Shown: positions 1 to 9,402 of the stretch, one piece after another
Layout: each line of letters opens with the position of its first letter
Position numbering within the stretch: the first letter of the stretch is position 1
Source of the DNA: Flavobacterium salmonis
GTDB taxonomy: Bacteria > Bacteroidota > Bacteroidia > Flavobacteriales > Flavobacteriaceae
Assembly (NCBI RefSeq): GCF_903819435.1
Contig: NZ_CAIJDP010000060.1
Span: 62,001-126,000, forward strand
Reading direction: 5' to 3'
DNA length: 64,000 nucleotides
Program-made: the position numbers and the translations under genes
The notes under the pieces: generated by a model
Told to the model about the DNA's origin: nothing
Databases searched by the model: none
Seen by the model: the letters and a program-made list of their open reading frames with translations, nothing else

Positions 1-1
1 A

Positions 2-1726
2 GGAAGGTTTGGAGATATACCGGTTTCTTTATTTAATGGTACTACTAATATAAATATTCCATTAACAGAAATTAAAAATGGATCTATCAGTGTGCCAATT
101 AGTTTGGTATATAACTCAGAAGGCTGTAGACCAGATCAACATCCTACATGGGTTGGATTGAACTGGAGCTTACAAGCTGGAGGAGTGATTACAAGAACCG
201 CCAATGGAAATTTTGATGAATGTGTTGATATAGATAATGGAACACAATATAGTTATTATGATATATTTACATCATTATCCACTCCTAATTGGAGCAATTT
301 AGTGCAAATGGGTATGGGAGATTTATCTCCTGACGAGTTTTCTTTTTCAGTTGGCAATATTTCTGGGAAATTTATGCTGAATCATGAAGGAAAATGGATT
401 GTACAGTCAAAAAACAATTTGAATTTAAAAGTAGTGCATGAGATACAGACTAATTATTCTGTTTATTTAGGATCAGAAAGTGTAATTGTACCAAGGAGTT
501 ATACCAAATTTATTTTAATCACTGGTGATGGAACAAAATATATTTTTGGCGACAAACCAGATGCTATAGAGTTTTCTCTTCCTCATTTTCCAAGAGAAAT
601 AGGAATAGATAATTTAGGGGATCCCGTGTCTTCTGATACCAGAGGCTGGAAAAATTCCTTGCAAGCCTCTACATGGCATCTGTCTGAAATTATTTCACCT
701 TCAGGAAATCATGTTACCTTTAGTTATACAACAGATTTTAGTTTTCAGCAAGTTACTTATTCTCAAATATCGAATGGTCTTTTGTGTGGTACTGCTAATT
801 TTCTCTATGTTGAAGCTATCAATGATACTCGAAAATATTTAATTAAAAGTGCTTATCTGGATAAAATAGAAACGGATAATGGTTTAATTTGTAAATTCTC
901 AAAATCAATTTCCAATGAACTTAAATGGATACCCCAAGCATCCAGTATTCCTCATGTTTTTATAAGACAACCGTCTTATTTGTTCCGCTATTATAAATTA
1001 GATGCTTTAGAGTTAAAAGTGAATAGCAAAACTACAAAAAAGATAGCTTTGGGGTATATTGAGAAAAGCACGGAGCGTCTTAAACTTAATAAAGTAGAGT
1101 TTCTCTCATTATCTGGAGATCAAAAAGAGTCCATTTACAGGATGGAATATAATAACAAGCCTCTTCCTGTTTATAATTCAGGCCATGAAGACCATTGGGG
1201 GTTTTATAACGGTAAGAACTATTGGGAAACAAGATCTGCAACGTCTTATACAATGCCTAATATTGCAGAATATTATGAATCAAGAGAAGCCGACCCCAAT
1301 TTTATGGATGCGGAGATTATTAAAAGAATAATTTATCCAACCGGTGGATACTCAGAATTTTCTTTCGAACCACATACATATTCTAAAATCATCAAACAAA
1401 GCCCAACAATAATACTGAATACATTAACAACAAATAAAATAGCAGGAGGATTACGAATAAAAAAAATAGAAACGTACGATTCATTTTCTAATGTACCTCA
1501 GGTAAAAGAATATTTTTACAACACCGATTATATAAATGGCGGTATGCTTTCAAGCGGTGTGCTATCAGGAGAGCCTATCTATCAAGAAACCTTGGTAAAT
1601 AACCTGATATATAAATTCAGTAGCTCTCCTTTGCTTTATTTGAATTCTACAAATGGGAACCATATTACTTCTTCAAAAGTAACAATATATATAAATCAAT
1701 ACTTTACAAATATATGGTACAAATAA
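2..1726 (+). CDS. RHS/YD-type surface protein, 5' partial, probably truncated at the 3' end
   Basis: The reading frame is open from base 2, so the true start lies upstream of the window; the GTG at 92 is only internal. The protein has the WVGLNWSLQAGG and ITRTANG stretches typical of the N-terminal part of Bacteroidetes RHS/SpvB-like secreted proteins, followed by many short beta-strand segments and a YxNGxNYWETR-like stretch. Such proteins usually run well past 1000 residues into an RHS core and a variable tip. This one stops at IYINQYFTNIWYK with no core, so it looks cut short. The stop lies inside a tandem 11/12-base repeat (1716-1738), which may mark a rearrangement. Function inferred: cell-surface or secreted polymorphic protein, now probably inactive. 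Family call moderate, truncation inferred from length. Confidence 0.6.
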   Translation, partial: GRFGDIPVSLFNGTTNINIPLTEIKNGSISVPISLVYNSEGCRPDQHPTWVGLNWSLQAGGVITRTANGNFDECVDIDNGTQYSYYDIFTSLSTPNWSNLVQMGMGDLSPDEFSFSVGNISGKFMLNHEGKWIVQSKNNLNLKVVHEIQTNYSVYLGSESVIVPRSYTKFILITGDGTKYIFGDKPDAIEFSLPHFPREIGIDNLGDPVSSDTRGWKNSLQASTWHLSEIISPSGNHVTFSYTTDFSFQQVTYSQISNGLLCGTANFLYVEAINDTRKYLIKSAYLDKIETDNGLICKFSKSISNELKWIPQASSIPHVFIRQPSYLFRYYKLDALELKVNSKTTKKIALGYIEKSTERLKLNKVEFLSLSGDQKESIYRMEYNNKPLPVYNSGHEDHWGFYNGKNYWETRSATSYTMPNIAEYYESREADPNFMDAEIIKRIIYPTGGYSEFSFEPHTYSKIIKQSPTIILNTLTTNKIAGGLRIKKIETYDSFSNVPQVKEYFYNTDYINGGMLSSGVLSGEPIYQETLVNNLIYKFSSSPLLYLNSTNGNHITSSKVTIYINQYFTNIWYK

Positions 1727-1811
1727 GGTACAAAATAAATGTTATATATCTTTATAAGATACTGAGTAAAAAACTATTAAATGAAAGATTTATACGATTA
1801 TATAATCCCAG

Positions 1812-1850
1812 AAGGCTTCATTGTTGGCTTTGCAAGCCCAACGAAGCCTT
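1812..1850. terminator. hairpin after the RHS-type gene
   Basis: AAGGCTTC (1812-1819) pairs with GAAGCCTT (1843-1850), and the inner GGCTT (1826-1830) pairs with AAGCC (1834-1838) around a TGC loop. It sits between the end of the plus-strand RHS-type gene and the end of the minus-strand AraC gene, where a two-way terminator is expected. No clear T-run follows, so the role is inferred. Confidence 0.5.
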
Positions 1851-1872
1851 AGCTGTTATTAGTAGTACTTTT

Positions 1873-2784
1873 TCAGTTAAACGATTGTCGAAACTCCAAA
1901 GGTGACATTTCAGTTTTGTTTTTGAACAATTTGTTGAACGATTGAGAACGTTCAAAGCCTAAGTTATAGGCAATTTCCGAAACCGTTAAATTTGTTGTCG
2001 TTAAATATTCCTTTGCTTTTTCTATGAGTTTCTCGTGGATGTGCTGTTGTGCACTCTGTCCTGTGAGCGAACGCAGTGCATCACTCAAATAATTGGAAGT
2101 TAAATGAAGTTGCCCTGCCAAATATTCTACCGTGAGCACCCCTTTTTGCAAACCTTTTTCTGTATTGAAATAGGCATTAATAAAGTACTCGGTCTTAGTT
2201 AACAAATCATTATTTAGGGCTTTTCGTGTAATGAATTGTCTTTCATAAAAACGGTTGCTATAATGCAATAATAAATCAATTTGTGACAAAATAACATTTT
2301 GGGTATGATGGTCGATATGCTGATATTCTTCTTCAATTTTTTTTAAAATGGCGATAACATTGCTTTCTTCTTTCGCTGAAAGATGCAATGCTTCGTTTAC
2401 TGAATACGAAAAGAAACTATAAGCTTTGATACTGCTGGCTAACGGATGTTTTCCAAAAAAATCAGGATGAAACATTAATACATAACCTGTTCCCGCAGTT
2501 TCATTAAGCCTATTTGTTGTTTCTACTTCAACCGACTGAACTTGTTGGGGAGAGGTAAAAATCATAGTGCCATTGTCGAAATCATAATAATTTTGGCCGT
2601 ATTTTATTTTTGATTGAATATTTTTCTTCAATGAAATGGTGTAAAAATTTGTGGTAAATTTTTTCCATACATTAGAATTAATAGTGTGAAGCTCTGAAAT
2701 ACTTACCACACTTACCAAAGGATGCAAAGGCGGTGCAATGGATAACAATCGATGAAACTCGGATAAGGAATTGATTACTTTCAT
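1873..2784 (-). CDS. AraC-family transcriptional regulator
   Basis: A 304-residue protein with an N-terminal cupin-like sensing part and a C-terminal pair of helix-turn-helix motifs (VEYLAGQLHLTSNYLSDALR and VSEIAYNLGFERSQSFNKLFK), ending in the MSPLEFR motif of AraC proteins. The ATG at 2784 is chosen over a TTG at 2820 because the TTG would overlap the upstream hydrolase stop and add 12 residues unlike the family. It lies 32 bases downstream of the hydrolase gene on the same strand, so it probably regulates or is co-transcribed with it. The inducer is unknown; this pairing is common for detoxification or stress genes, which is inference. Confidence 0.85.
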   Translation of the reverse strand: MKVINSLSEFHRLLSIAPPLHPLVSVVSISELHTINSNVWKKFTTNFYTISLKKNIQSKIKYGQNYYDFDNGTMIFTSPQQVQSVEVETTNRLNETAGTGYVLMFHPDFFGKHPLASSIKAYSFFSYSVNEALHLSAKEESNVIAILKKIEEEYQHIDHHTQNVILSQIDLLLHYSNRFYERQFITRKALNNDLLTKTEYFINAYFNTEKGLQKGVLTVEYLAGQLHLTSNYLSDALRSLTGQSAQQHIHEKLIEKAKEYLTTTNLTVSEIAYNLGFERSQSFNKLFKNKTEMSPLEFRQSFN

Positions 2785-2816
2785 ATTTTTAATGCCACAA
2801 TTTACAACTAAATTAA

Positions 2817-3722
2817 TCAAAGATTTTCTTGAAAGAAAGGTACTAATTTTTCCAACGCTTCGCCAGTAGCATTTGGCTGGTCGTACAAATCGTAATGACT
2901 TGCACCTTTTACGATGTGCATTTTTTTGTTGGTTGATGCGGCTTTGTTGTACAAATCGAAACCATCTCTATACGAACCAAATCCACCTACTTTGTCGCCA
3001 ATAATTACCAAAAGAGGTTGTGTAAGAAAATACTCTGCCAAATGAAAAGCATCAAACATAATCATATTGGACATACTTGTAAAGAGTAGTTTATTACAAG
3101 AATTAGGATGTTGACCACGAGGAGTTCTATAATAATCTATGGCTTCCAGTAAATCGAGCTCTTCCATTCCTGCCTGTTTGGCTTCTCCAACGGTATTGGG
3201 TATCCAATTGTTGATAAGACTTTCTGTACCGTTAGCTTCTGCAGTACGTTGTTGTGCAACTGCTTTGAGTATTTCCATAGGATTTGCTTCGCTAAAAGCT
3301 CTACCTGTATTGGTTGCTACCACGGTTGCAACAGCTTTAATCCTTTTCTCTGAAATGGAAGCATTTGCAGCATAACCACCACCTGCACAAATGCCCAATG
3401 CACCAATGCGTTCGTGGTCAACAAAGGGCAACGTTGTTAAAAAATCAATCGCACAACGGATGTCTTCAACCCGTGTTGTTGGGTCTTCTAAAAATCTTGG
3501 TTCTCCACCACTTTCACCCTGAAATGAAGCATCGAAAGTTAAAGAAATAAAATCATTTTTAGCGAGTTGATTGGCGTATAAGCCAGCGGTTTGTTCTTTT
3601 ACACTGCTTCCAGGATGAACACAAATGATGGCGGGATATTTTTTGATATCATCAAAGTTTTCTGGAAGATATAAATGTCCTGCTATATCCCAATTTCTGT
3701 TTTTAAAAGTTACTTTTTGCAT
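2817..3722 (-). CDS. alpha/beta hydrolase, dienelactone-hydrolase-like
   Basis: A 301-residue cytoplasmic alpha/beta hydrolase; no signal peptide is visible. The nucleophile motif is G-I-C-A-G-G, giving Cys112 in place of the usual Ser, as in dienelactone hydrolases and some YcjY-type proteins. Candidate partners are Asp243 (IIGDK) and His276 (GASHYDLYDQ). An HPGSS motif near residue 36 can form the oxyanion hole. The substrate is unknown. It is the first gene of a two-gene unit with the AraC regulator downstream. Fold and triad are well supported; pathway is not. Confidence 0.8.
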   Translation of the reverse strand: MQKVTFKNRNWDIAGHLYLPENFDDIKKYPAIICVHPGSSVKEQTAGLYANQLAKNDFISLTFDASFQGESGGEPRFLEDPTTRVEDIRCAIDFLTTLPFVDHERIGALGICAGGGYAANASISEKRIKAVATVVATNTGRAFSEANPMEILKAVAQQRTAEANGTESLINNWIPNTVGEAKQAGMEELDLLEAIDYYRTPRGQHPNSCNKLLFTSMSNMIMFDAFHLAEYFLTQPLLVIIGDKVGGFGSYRDGFDLYNKAASTNKKMHIVKGASHYDLYDQPNATGEALEKLVPFFQENL

Positions 3723-4513
3723 TATGCTCTGTTTTAAATTTTACAAGACAAAATTCAGAAAAAATTTAAAAATGAATGTTTCCGTATTAGGGTTAGTTGT
3801 GTCCAAAGTAATGGAATTTTACTGTTTTTTTTGACGTATTAGATATAACTCATATATTGCTCAAACAAAAACTAGAAATATCCAAATTAATTTACTGGAT
3901 AAATCTGAGAAGCATTAGGCTTTATTTTTTGCTAATGATAGAAACAATTCTTTATAAGGCATTCAAGAGATTTTTAATTTGTTGGACTATAATTGTTGGC
4001 GTTGTAATTCTGTTTTGATTCTTACCAACTACGAATCATCTATTTCATTACGAATGGGACTTCACACAGGCGTATGAAAAAAGAGCTGTATTTACGAACA
4101 AAAAAAACTCCAAAATAAAATGATTTTGGAGTTTTTAAAATTATTGTTGGTCTTTACTAATCATTTTATACAGGATTTAAAGAAACGTGCAGTTAAATAG
4201 AATAGATGATATTAGTCTCATTTTGTACATAAAGAGCACCGTTAAAAAAAGAACAGAATATTAATAAGTGTAATAGTACTTTCATTCACAATAATTTTTT
4301 CGAATATATGTATTAATATTAAAAAAGGCACGAGCAATTATCGATAAAACAGCTAATTAATCCGATTATAGACTATTTTTGAGTTAAATAACAAAATGTG
4401 CCTTAAAATTGTGAATTTAATCACTTTTTAAGATTTTATAATCATAATACTATAAATTATCACATCCAAAAACAAAAAAGTGTAATTATTGAATGTAATT
4501 ACAATAGGGAATT
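3723..4513. other. 790-base gene-free stretch
   Basis: AT-rich DNA between the hydrolase start and the end of the TPR/AraC gene. I see no convincing coding frame; a 69-residue frame at 3625-3834 is a shadow of the hydrolase running into non-coding DNA. The only clear element is the two-way terminator at 4105-4136. The promoter of the hydrolase operon should lie just right of 3722. Confidence 0.5.
4105..4136. terminator. bidirectional terminator hairpin
   Basis: AAACTCCAAAAT (4105-4116) pairs perfectly with ATTTTGGAGTTT around a short AAAATG loop, with A-runs on the left and T-runs on the right. Works on either strand; it lies downstream of the minus-strand TPR/AraC gene. Confidence 0.75.
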
Positions 4514-6223
4514 TCAATAGTCAAATTTATCGCCTATATTTTCATCTAAATCAGTCATTTCTTCTTTTTTAATTTCCTGAATGAAAAAGGAAACTGGCAT
4601 TCCAGTTCTCGCAAAGAAAGCGTTGGTGAATCTTTGTGTACTGCTGAATCCCACTTCCTCAGCCAAAGCTTTATTGGTATACTTTCTAACTGCTTTATCA
4701 TTTTGCAGTTGAGAAATTAAATAGTCTACTTTGAGGTCATTAATGTAATCGACGAACTTTTTTCCTCTATAGTGATAAATTATTTTTGACAGATACTTTA
4801 CATTTGCGCCAAAGGCTACAGCTAATTTACTAGAAGTCAAGTCTTTTTCGAGGAATTTGTCGTCCTTTTCAAATTTCTCCAATTGCTTCAACAATGTTTT
4901 TATTTTATCCTGATTTATATCAGCAATTACACTTGTTATTTGTTTCTCTTCAACTTTGGGGGATTTACCTTTAGTCATTAGCTCTTCGTATTTTTGTCTG
5001 TATATACGCTTATTTCTTATATTCCGGTATAGTAAAAGGATTAAGGAAAAAAATAAGAAGGCAATAACCAAACCCTGAATCAAATCATTGTGTTTTCTTC
5101 TGTTAAGAATATTTTCTATACTTTTTTTATCTGCCAACAGCTTTTTGGTATCATACTCTTTATGGATCTTATGGGATAGATATCGATACCTGCTATCTAA
5201 TATCCTGTCTATGTTTAGTAACTTTTGTATGTAATAAAGCTGGTTGTTCAGATCGTCTTTAGACTTATAATAACGTATCATCAGCTCATAATTCTCACGA
5301 AGATCTGGCCGAATATAATTTTTAGCTTCAATAATCTGAACTACTTTTTTAAAGTAAGGCAATGCTGTTTCATATTCATTTAGCTGCCAATAGCTTTTGC
5401 CAATATAAAAACATCCAACAGTCTGGTTTGCAAAGTCTTTCTTTTCTTTTATAAAAGCTAAAGAATAATTGATTTGCTTGATAGCGTCCCTGTAATTTTT
5501 GAGCGCATATTGATTAATTCCTTCAGAATGAATAAAATAAGAATCCATCGTAGTGATACCCAACCTTTTTCCTTCTGACAAACCCTTTTTATTTGTTTGG
5601 GAACATAAGCCATAATTCCCAATTCTGTTGTAGCACAATCCAAGTGAATGAAGTGAGTTTAGATAACCTCTTGGATCTTCTTTTTCAAAAAAAGCAATGC
5701 ATTGCCGAAATAACGATATGGCTTCATCATAAAAACCTAGATAATATTTTATATGGCCTATTGTATACTTTACTTTATGAATTAAATAATTGTCTTTGGT
5801 TTTTGAAATAAAATCATTTGCAATGAGGTAATTGTCCAATGCCTGATCATGTTGTTTCAATCCATAGTAAACGATACCTTTTGACAAATAAGCAGAACCG
5901 ATAAGATTATTCTCTTTAGACTGCTTAGCACTGTATATCATGCTGTCGGCATAAATGAGTTTTAATTTATCGGGGGAATGATGGAGGTAATTTTTGTATC
6001 CATTGACTATCTCCTCGAAATTTTTTTCAGACTTCGATTTTAATAAAAATGATTTTAAATACAAGGACTGCCTGATAGTATCACCTTGCGATTGGTCAAT
6101 CCTATCATAGAGATAGTCATAATCTTTACGTAGAAGTGAGTCCGGAATTTTAAAGGCACTTTCTTGTGCTGTAATCTGATCTCCCATGCATAGGAAAAAA
6201 ACGAGTAGATATTTTTTAATCAT
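4514..6223 (-). CDS. membrane-anchored TPR regulator with AraC-type DNA-binding domain
   Basis: A 569-residue protein. An N-terminal signal (LLVFFLCM, residues 5-12, then TAQ) is followed by TPR-like helical repeats (about 60-340), one membrane helix (about 377-397, LVIAFLFFSLILLLY) and a C-terminal AraC-type helix-turn-helix domain (about 455-550, with SKLAVAFGANVKYLSKII and LAEEVGFSSTQRFTNAFF). The layout puts a sensing domain in the periplasm and a DNA-binding domain in the cytoplasm on one chain, as seen in many Flavobacteriia and Chryseobacterium proteins. The likely target is the divergent lipoprotein operon, since an operator-like twin repeat lies between them at 6387-6423. Signal unknown. 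Confidence 0.82.
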   Translation of the reverse strand: MIKKYLLVFFLCMGDQITAQESAFKIPDSLLRKDYDYLYDRIDQSQGDTIRQSLYLKSFLLKSKSEKNFEEIVNGYKNYLHHSPDKLKLIYADSMIYSAKQSKENNLIGSAYLSKGIVYYGLKQHDQALDNYLIANDFISKTKDNYLIHKVKYTIGHIKYYLGFYDEAISLFRQCIAFFEKEDPRGYLNSLHSLGLCYNRIGNYGLCSQTNKKGLSEGKRLGITTMDSYFIHSEGINQYALKNYRDAIKQINYSLAFIKEKKDFANQTVGCFYIGKSYWQLNEYETALPYFKKVVQIIEAKNYIRPDLRENYELMIRYYKSKDDLNNQLYYIQKLLNIDRILDSRYRYLSHKIHKEYDTKKLLADKKSIENILNRRKHNDLIQGLVIAFLFFSLILLLYRNIRNKRIYRQKYEELMTKGKSPKVEEKQITSVIADINQDKIKTLLKQLEKFEKDDKFLEKDLTSSKLAVAFGANVKYLSKIIYHYRGKKFVDYINDLKVDYLISQLQNDKAVRKYTNKALAEEVGFSSTQRFTNAFFARTGMPVSFFIQEIKKEEMTDLDENIGDKFDY

Positions 6224-6386
6224 AGGTTAAGATAAAAGTGTATACTATTTTCTTGTAAGATAATTTCTAAAGAAAGGGGTTTTGTCTTCCAGAAATGTTC
6301 TTGAACAGTTTTTTTAAAAAAAGAACATCAAATATAATATAAACAATTGATAATGAGATGAATATTTTTAAAAAATAGGGTATGGA

Positions 6387-6423
6387 TTTTCCGAAAATCG
6401 ATATGCTATTTTCCGAAAATCGA
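6387..6423. promoter_or_regulatory. twin 15-base direct repeat, candidate operator
   Basis: TTTTCCGAAAATCGA occurs exactly at 6387-6401 and again at 6409-6423, 22 bases apart, that is two helical turns, so both copies face the same side of the DNA. Each contains a near-palindrome (ATTTTCCGAAAAT). It sits in the divergent region between the TPR/AraC regulator and the lipoprotein gene. Direct repeats with this spacing are typical of AraC-family binding sites. An inverted pair ATGTTCTT (6296-6303) / AAGAACAT (6321-6328) lies nearby. Regulator assignment is inference. Confidence 0.5.
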
Positions 6424-6577
6424 CAATACATCTTTTGCGAGATTGAAATCCAGCTTCTAGCTTTGTCCCGAATTCAAAAGCAAAAAAGTTTGGCATCGTG
6501 CTAAATAAAAGTTCTGCTTCCCGGGGAAATGAACTGGCGAAAAAAAAAGTAGCCGGTCACATTTAACAAATTTAATC

Positions 6578-7288
6578 ATGAAAAATTTATCATTATGGGT
6601 ACTTACCATTACAATTCTGTCGATTTCCTGTACAAATGATTTTACAGCGGATAGCGAATTAAAAGAAATTAATTCCCTTGAGGGCTCAACCTCTAAGCTG
6701 AGTAAATCCAATGTATCCAGTTTCGCTAAAAATTCACTTACTCTGCAAATCGATCAGCTGCTATCGCAATTTTATGATCAGAGTAATTTCGATTCTGAAT
6801 CAATTCTTTCAATTAACCAGGCGATCCATCCCACTGGAAATACAACAGTATCATTGGCTGCGGGTAATTTAAACCTGACCAATTCATCAATCGATGCAAT
6901 CAGAAATGCAGTAAACCAATCGCAGGGACTATTTGAATTAAACGTCGATAATCCTACTATGACAGCAGCAGGGAAATCCAGTCTGTCAAACTTTATTGAA
7001 AACATTATGGAATTCAATAATGGTGATTACCAAAGTATGCTCCAGTCAATAGCACTTTATCAATCTAATATTAGCACTGATACTTCCTATACATCAGAAG
7101 ATAAGTGTGTCATACTTGCTATATCTTCGATTGCAGGTTCTTCTCTTTTTTACGAAAAAAAGCGCGGGGATAAAGATTGGGACACAGCTGTTGGTAACAG
7201 GGATGATAATTTTATCCCCACAGATGAAATTACTTTTAAAACGGTAAGAATGGCTTTGCTGTCAGGAATTATTCAAAATAATTTATAA
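6578..7288 (+). CDS. exported lipoprotein of unknown function
   Basis: A 236-residue protein with a clear lipoprotein signal: charged MKN start, hydrophobic core, then LSISC with Cys18 as lipidation site. The mature part is helical and polar, rich in Ser, Asn and Gln, with no catalytic motif that I recognise. It ends with FKTVRMALLSGIIQNNL. It is followed after 11 bases by a small membrane protein, so the two probably form one operon. The divergent TPR/AraC regulator and the twin operator repeat suggest inducible expression. Not a family I can name. Confidence 0.7.
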   Translation: MKNLSLWVLTITILSISCTNDFTADSELKEINSLEGSTSKLSKSNVSSFAKNSLTLQIDQLLSQFYDQSNFDSESILSINQAIHPTGNTTVSLAAGNLNLTNSSIDAIRNAVNQSQGLFELNVDNPTMTAAGKSSLSNFIENIMEFNNGDYQSMLQSIALYQSNISTDTSYTSEDKCVILAISSIAGSSLFYEKKRGDKDWDTAVGNRDDNFIPTDEITFKTVRMALLSGIIQNNL

Positions 7289-7299
7289 AAAGAGAAATC

Positions 7300-7563
7300 A
7301 TGTATCTATCACCCAAGATTGAAAAAAGAATCGTAACTGTTTTTTGCGTGTTTTTAATCATTTTTAATCTTATCGAGCTTTATTTCATTTATGAGCTGTC
7401 GAAGTTTGATGAAATGATTGGTTATCCATCGATAAATGAGGTTAAAACCCATACTGTACGACCGCTGGCTTTTCTGTTTTTTACAGATAATCTTGCCAAT
7501 TTATTATTTGTGTCTGTTTCCTTGATGTGGATATTAATGTCCAATAGTTCCTATCAAGACTGA
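7300..7563 (+). CDS. small two-helix membrane protein
   Basis: An 87-residue protein with two hydrophobic segments (about residues 12-31 and 62-82) joined by a polar loop. The N-terminus is cytoplasmic by the positive-inside rule. It has no family that I recognise. It starts 11 bases after the lipoprotein gene and stops 45 bases before the AraC gene, so a shared transcript is likely. Coding nature is supported by the tight spacing and protein-like composition. Confidence 0.6.
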   Translation: MYLSPKIEKRIVTVFCVFLIIFNLIELYFIYELSKFDEMIGYPSINEVKTHTVRPLAFLFFTDNLANLLFVSVSLMWILMSNSSYQD

Positions 7564-7608
7564 TGATACAAAATGATCCAAAATTTTCTTTAGGGTTTAT
7601 CACAGCAA

Positions 7609-8487
7609 ATGTTTAAAATTAATGTTTTGATAAAGAAAAGTTTATTATATCGACATTCAGACCTACAGGTCTTTACTTTTGAAAGGTTTTGTTCGAAAGC
7701 TACACTGGAACAATATTTTAACAGCAGTTACTTCATTATAATTTTGATAAATTCAGGATTTATAACCTTGCGGGCAAACTATTTGGAGTATTATTTATCT
7801 CAAAGTGAGCTGCTTGTAATACCGGTTAGAACTTCTTGCGAGATTGCATTGATGAGTGAAACATTGGAGATTTCCCTACTTTCTTTTACACCAGGTTTTA
7901 TCTTTAAAAATACGATAAGAAAGCCAAACATAGGTTTCTTTGAATTTTTTATTGCAAAATTTCCGTCGAAAATAAAGCTCAAGGATGAGGATTCTCTTTT
8001 GCTGAATGATTTGTTTGCTTTAACAGGAAACAAAAGATACAAAACAAATGAATATCCATTTTATAACGAAGTACTGTCACTGAGCTTCAATCTTTTGTTG
8101 TATGTGCTTGCTTCAATATACAGCAAAGATTCCTGTAATGTAAAAGAAAAACATACCCGAAAGGAAAAACTGGTATTCCAATTTTTAGAACTGATAGAGC
8201 TTAATTGTGCAAAAGAGCATAGTGTCAAGTTTTATGCTGATACTCTATTAATAACAAAGGGACACCTTAGTAAAACCGTACAGCAGGTCACCAATAAGAC
8301 CGTTAAGCAGTTTATCGAAGAAGCACTTATTTTGGAAGCTAAAATTTTGCTTCAAAATGATGACTTGACCATTTTGCAGATTATTGAGGAATTACATTTT
8401 TGTAATTCCTCATCTTTTAGCAATTTTTTTAGAAAATCAACTTTCATGTCCCCCTCGGAGTACCGTTTAAGGCTGAGATCTATATGA
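7609..8487 (+). CDS. AraC-family transcriptional regulator
   Basis: A 292-residue protein. Residues 1-190 form a beta-rich cupin-like sensing domain, and residues 200-290 an AraC-type DNA-binding domain (FYADTLLITKGHLSKTVQQV and IIEELHFCNSSSFSNFFRK, ending FMSPSEYR). It is followed after 9 bases by RteC, so the pair probably forms a regulatory operon for the mobile element. In CTnDOT the genes before rteC are the two-component rteA and rteB; here an AraC protein takes their place, which suggests a different inducing signal. Ligand unknown. Confidence 0.85.
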   Translation: MFKINVLIKKSLLYRHSDLQVFTFERFCSKATLEQYFNSSYFIIILINSGFITLRANYLEYYLSQSELLVIPVRTSCEIALMSETLEISLLSFTPGFIFKNTIRKPNIGFFEFFIAKFPSKIKLKDEDSLLLNDLFALTGNKRYKTNEYPFYNEVLSLSFNLLLYVLASIYSKDSCNVKEKHTRKEKLVFQFLELIELNCAKEHSVKFYADTLLITKGHLSKTVQQVTNKTVKQFIEEALILEAKILLQNDDLTILQIIEELHFCNSSSFSNFFRKSTFMSPSEYRLRLRSI

Positions 8488-8529
8488 ACCTGAAAGATGG
8501 AATTATATTGTTTGCATAATATTATTAAT

Positions 8530-9378
8530 ATGATACAATCCCCTTACAAAGATGTCCTTTACAGTATCGTAAAAAAAGAACAGGAAATCAGTTTGGAATC
8601 CGTGCATGTAATAGACGAGTCCTATCGTATGATTATTTTCCTGCAGGATTTATTGTCAGGAATGAAAAAGCAAGTTTTGGAGCATCATTTTACAGAGGCA
8701 AATGAAGAAATCGAATTCTTCAGAATTATTAAGCCACAAATACTTGGAAAGTTGATTTACTATAATAAAGTGTACAGGATAGAAACATCCTGTCCGGTAA
8801 ATGGAGGAAAAATGTATTATAAATATTTTTCCGGTGAATTGCAGCATTTGAAGAATGAATATAAAGAACATATTTGCAATTCTGATTTTTACCGGTATTA
8901 TCGCTCAGGGAGAACGGACAGAGACCATGACTTTTTTAAACTAGGAAGAATAAATCTAAACACTGGTCTTAACAGTTTTATTTTTGAAGTTGATACTCAA
9001 TTTTCTACTTACTATGATTATAAAGTTTCCCGTATCATTGCGGATGAACTGCTCTACAATTACCTGATTATCAAAATTAATCCTGTTGACAAGCCCGATA
9101 TGGTTTTGCAGAATGCTGAATCCGCAAAAGATGTTTTCTGGACAGAATCGAAAAATGCACTGATAGAACTGATTTATGCACTTTATGTTTCCGGGGCAAT
9201 TTCTAACGGTAAAACTGGAATCCGCAAAATCAGCTTAATCTTTCAAATCGTGTTTCGTATCCAATTAGGAGATATCCACCATGCTTTTCACCGTATGAAA
9301 GAACGCACAGGTAATCGTACTTTGTTTTTAGACCAGCTCAAAACTTCCTTAGATCAGTATATGGATAAAGAGCTATAA
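8530..9378 (+). CDS. rteC: RteC-like excision regulator
   Basis: RteC activates the xis2c-xis2d-orf3-exc excision operon of CTnDOT. This 282-residue protein has the family's pattern: an N-terminal helical part with EEIEFFRIIKPQILGKLIYY, a central YRYYRSGRTDRDHDFFKLG block and a C-terminal winged-helix-like part with FWTESKNALIELIYALY. The start is taken as the ATG at 8530 (MIQSPYKD) because the upstream ATG at 8497 adds 11 residues; both are possible. It lies just upstream of the excision genes, as expected, and ends at a terminator at 9403. Confidence 0.85.
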   Translation: MIQSPYKDVLYSIVKKEQEISLESVHVIDESYRMIIFLQDLLSGMKKQVLEHHFTEANEEIEFFRIIKPQILGKLIYYNKVYRIETSCPVNGGKMYYKYFSGELQHLKNEYKEHICNSDFYRYYRSGRTDRDHDFFKLGRINLNTGLNSFIFEVDTQFSTYYDYKVSRIIADELLYNYLIIKINPVDKPDMVLQNAESAKDVFWTESKNALIELIYALYVSGAISNGKTGIRKISLIFQIVFRIQLGDIHHAFHRMKERTGNRTLFLDQLKTSLDQYMDKEL

Positions 9379-9402
9379 AATTCATACATATCATTCTTAG
9401 CT

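Noticed and set aside
1812..1850. attC-like integron site
   Set aside because: The hairpin contains GCCCAAC and GTTGG-type boxes, but their order and the consensus GTTRRRY/RYYYAAC pairing do not fit an attC site on either strand.
1714..1905. 63-residue gene after the RHS-type gene
   Set aside because: It runs through the hairpin at 1812 and into the end of the AraC gene, and its composition is unlike a protein.
3830..4100. decayed gene in the gap before the TPR/AraC gene
   Set aside because: No frame gives a recognisable protein piece longer than a few residues.
6457..6711. 84-residue minus-strand gene over the lipoprotein start
   Set aside because: It is antisense to a better supported gene with a clear lipoprotein signal.
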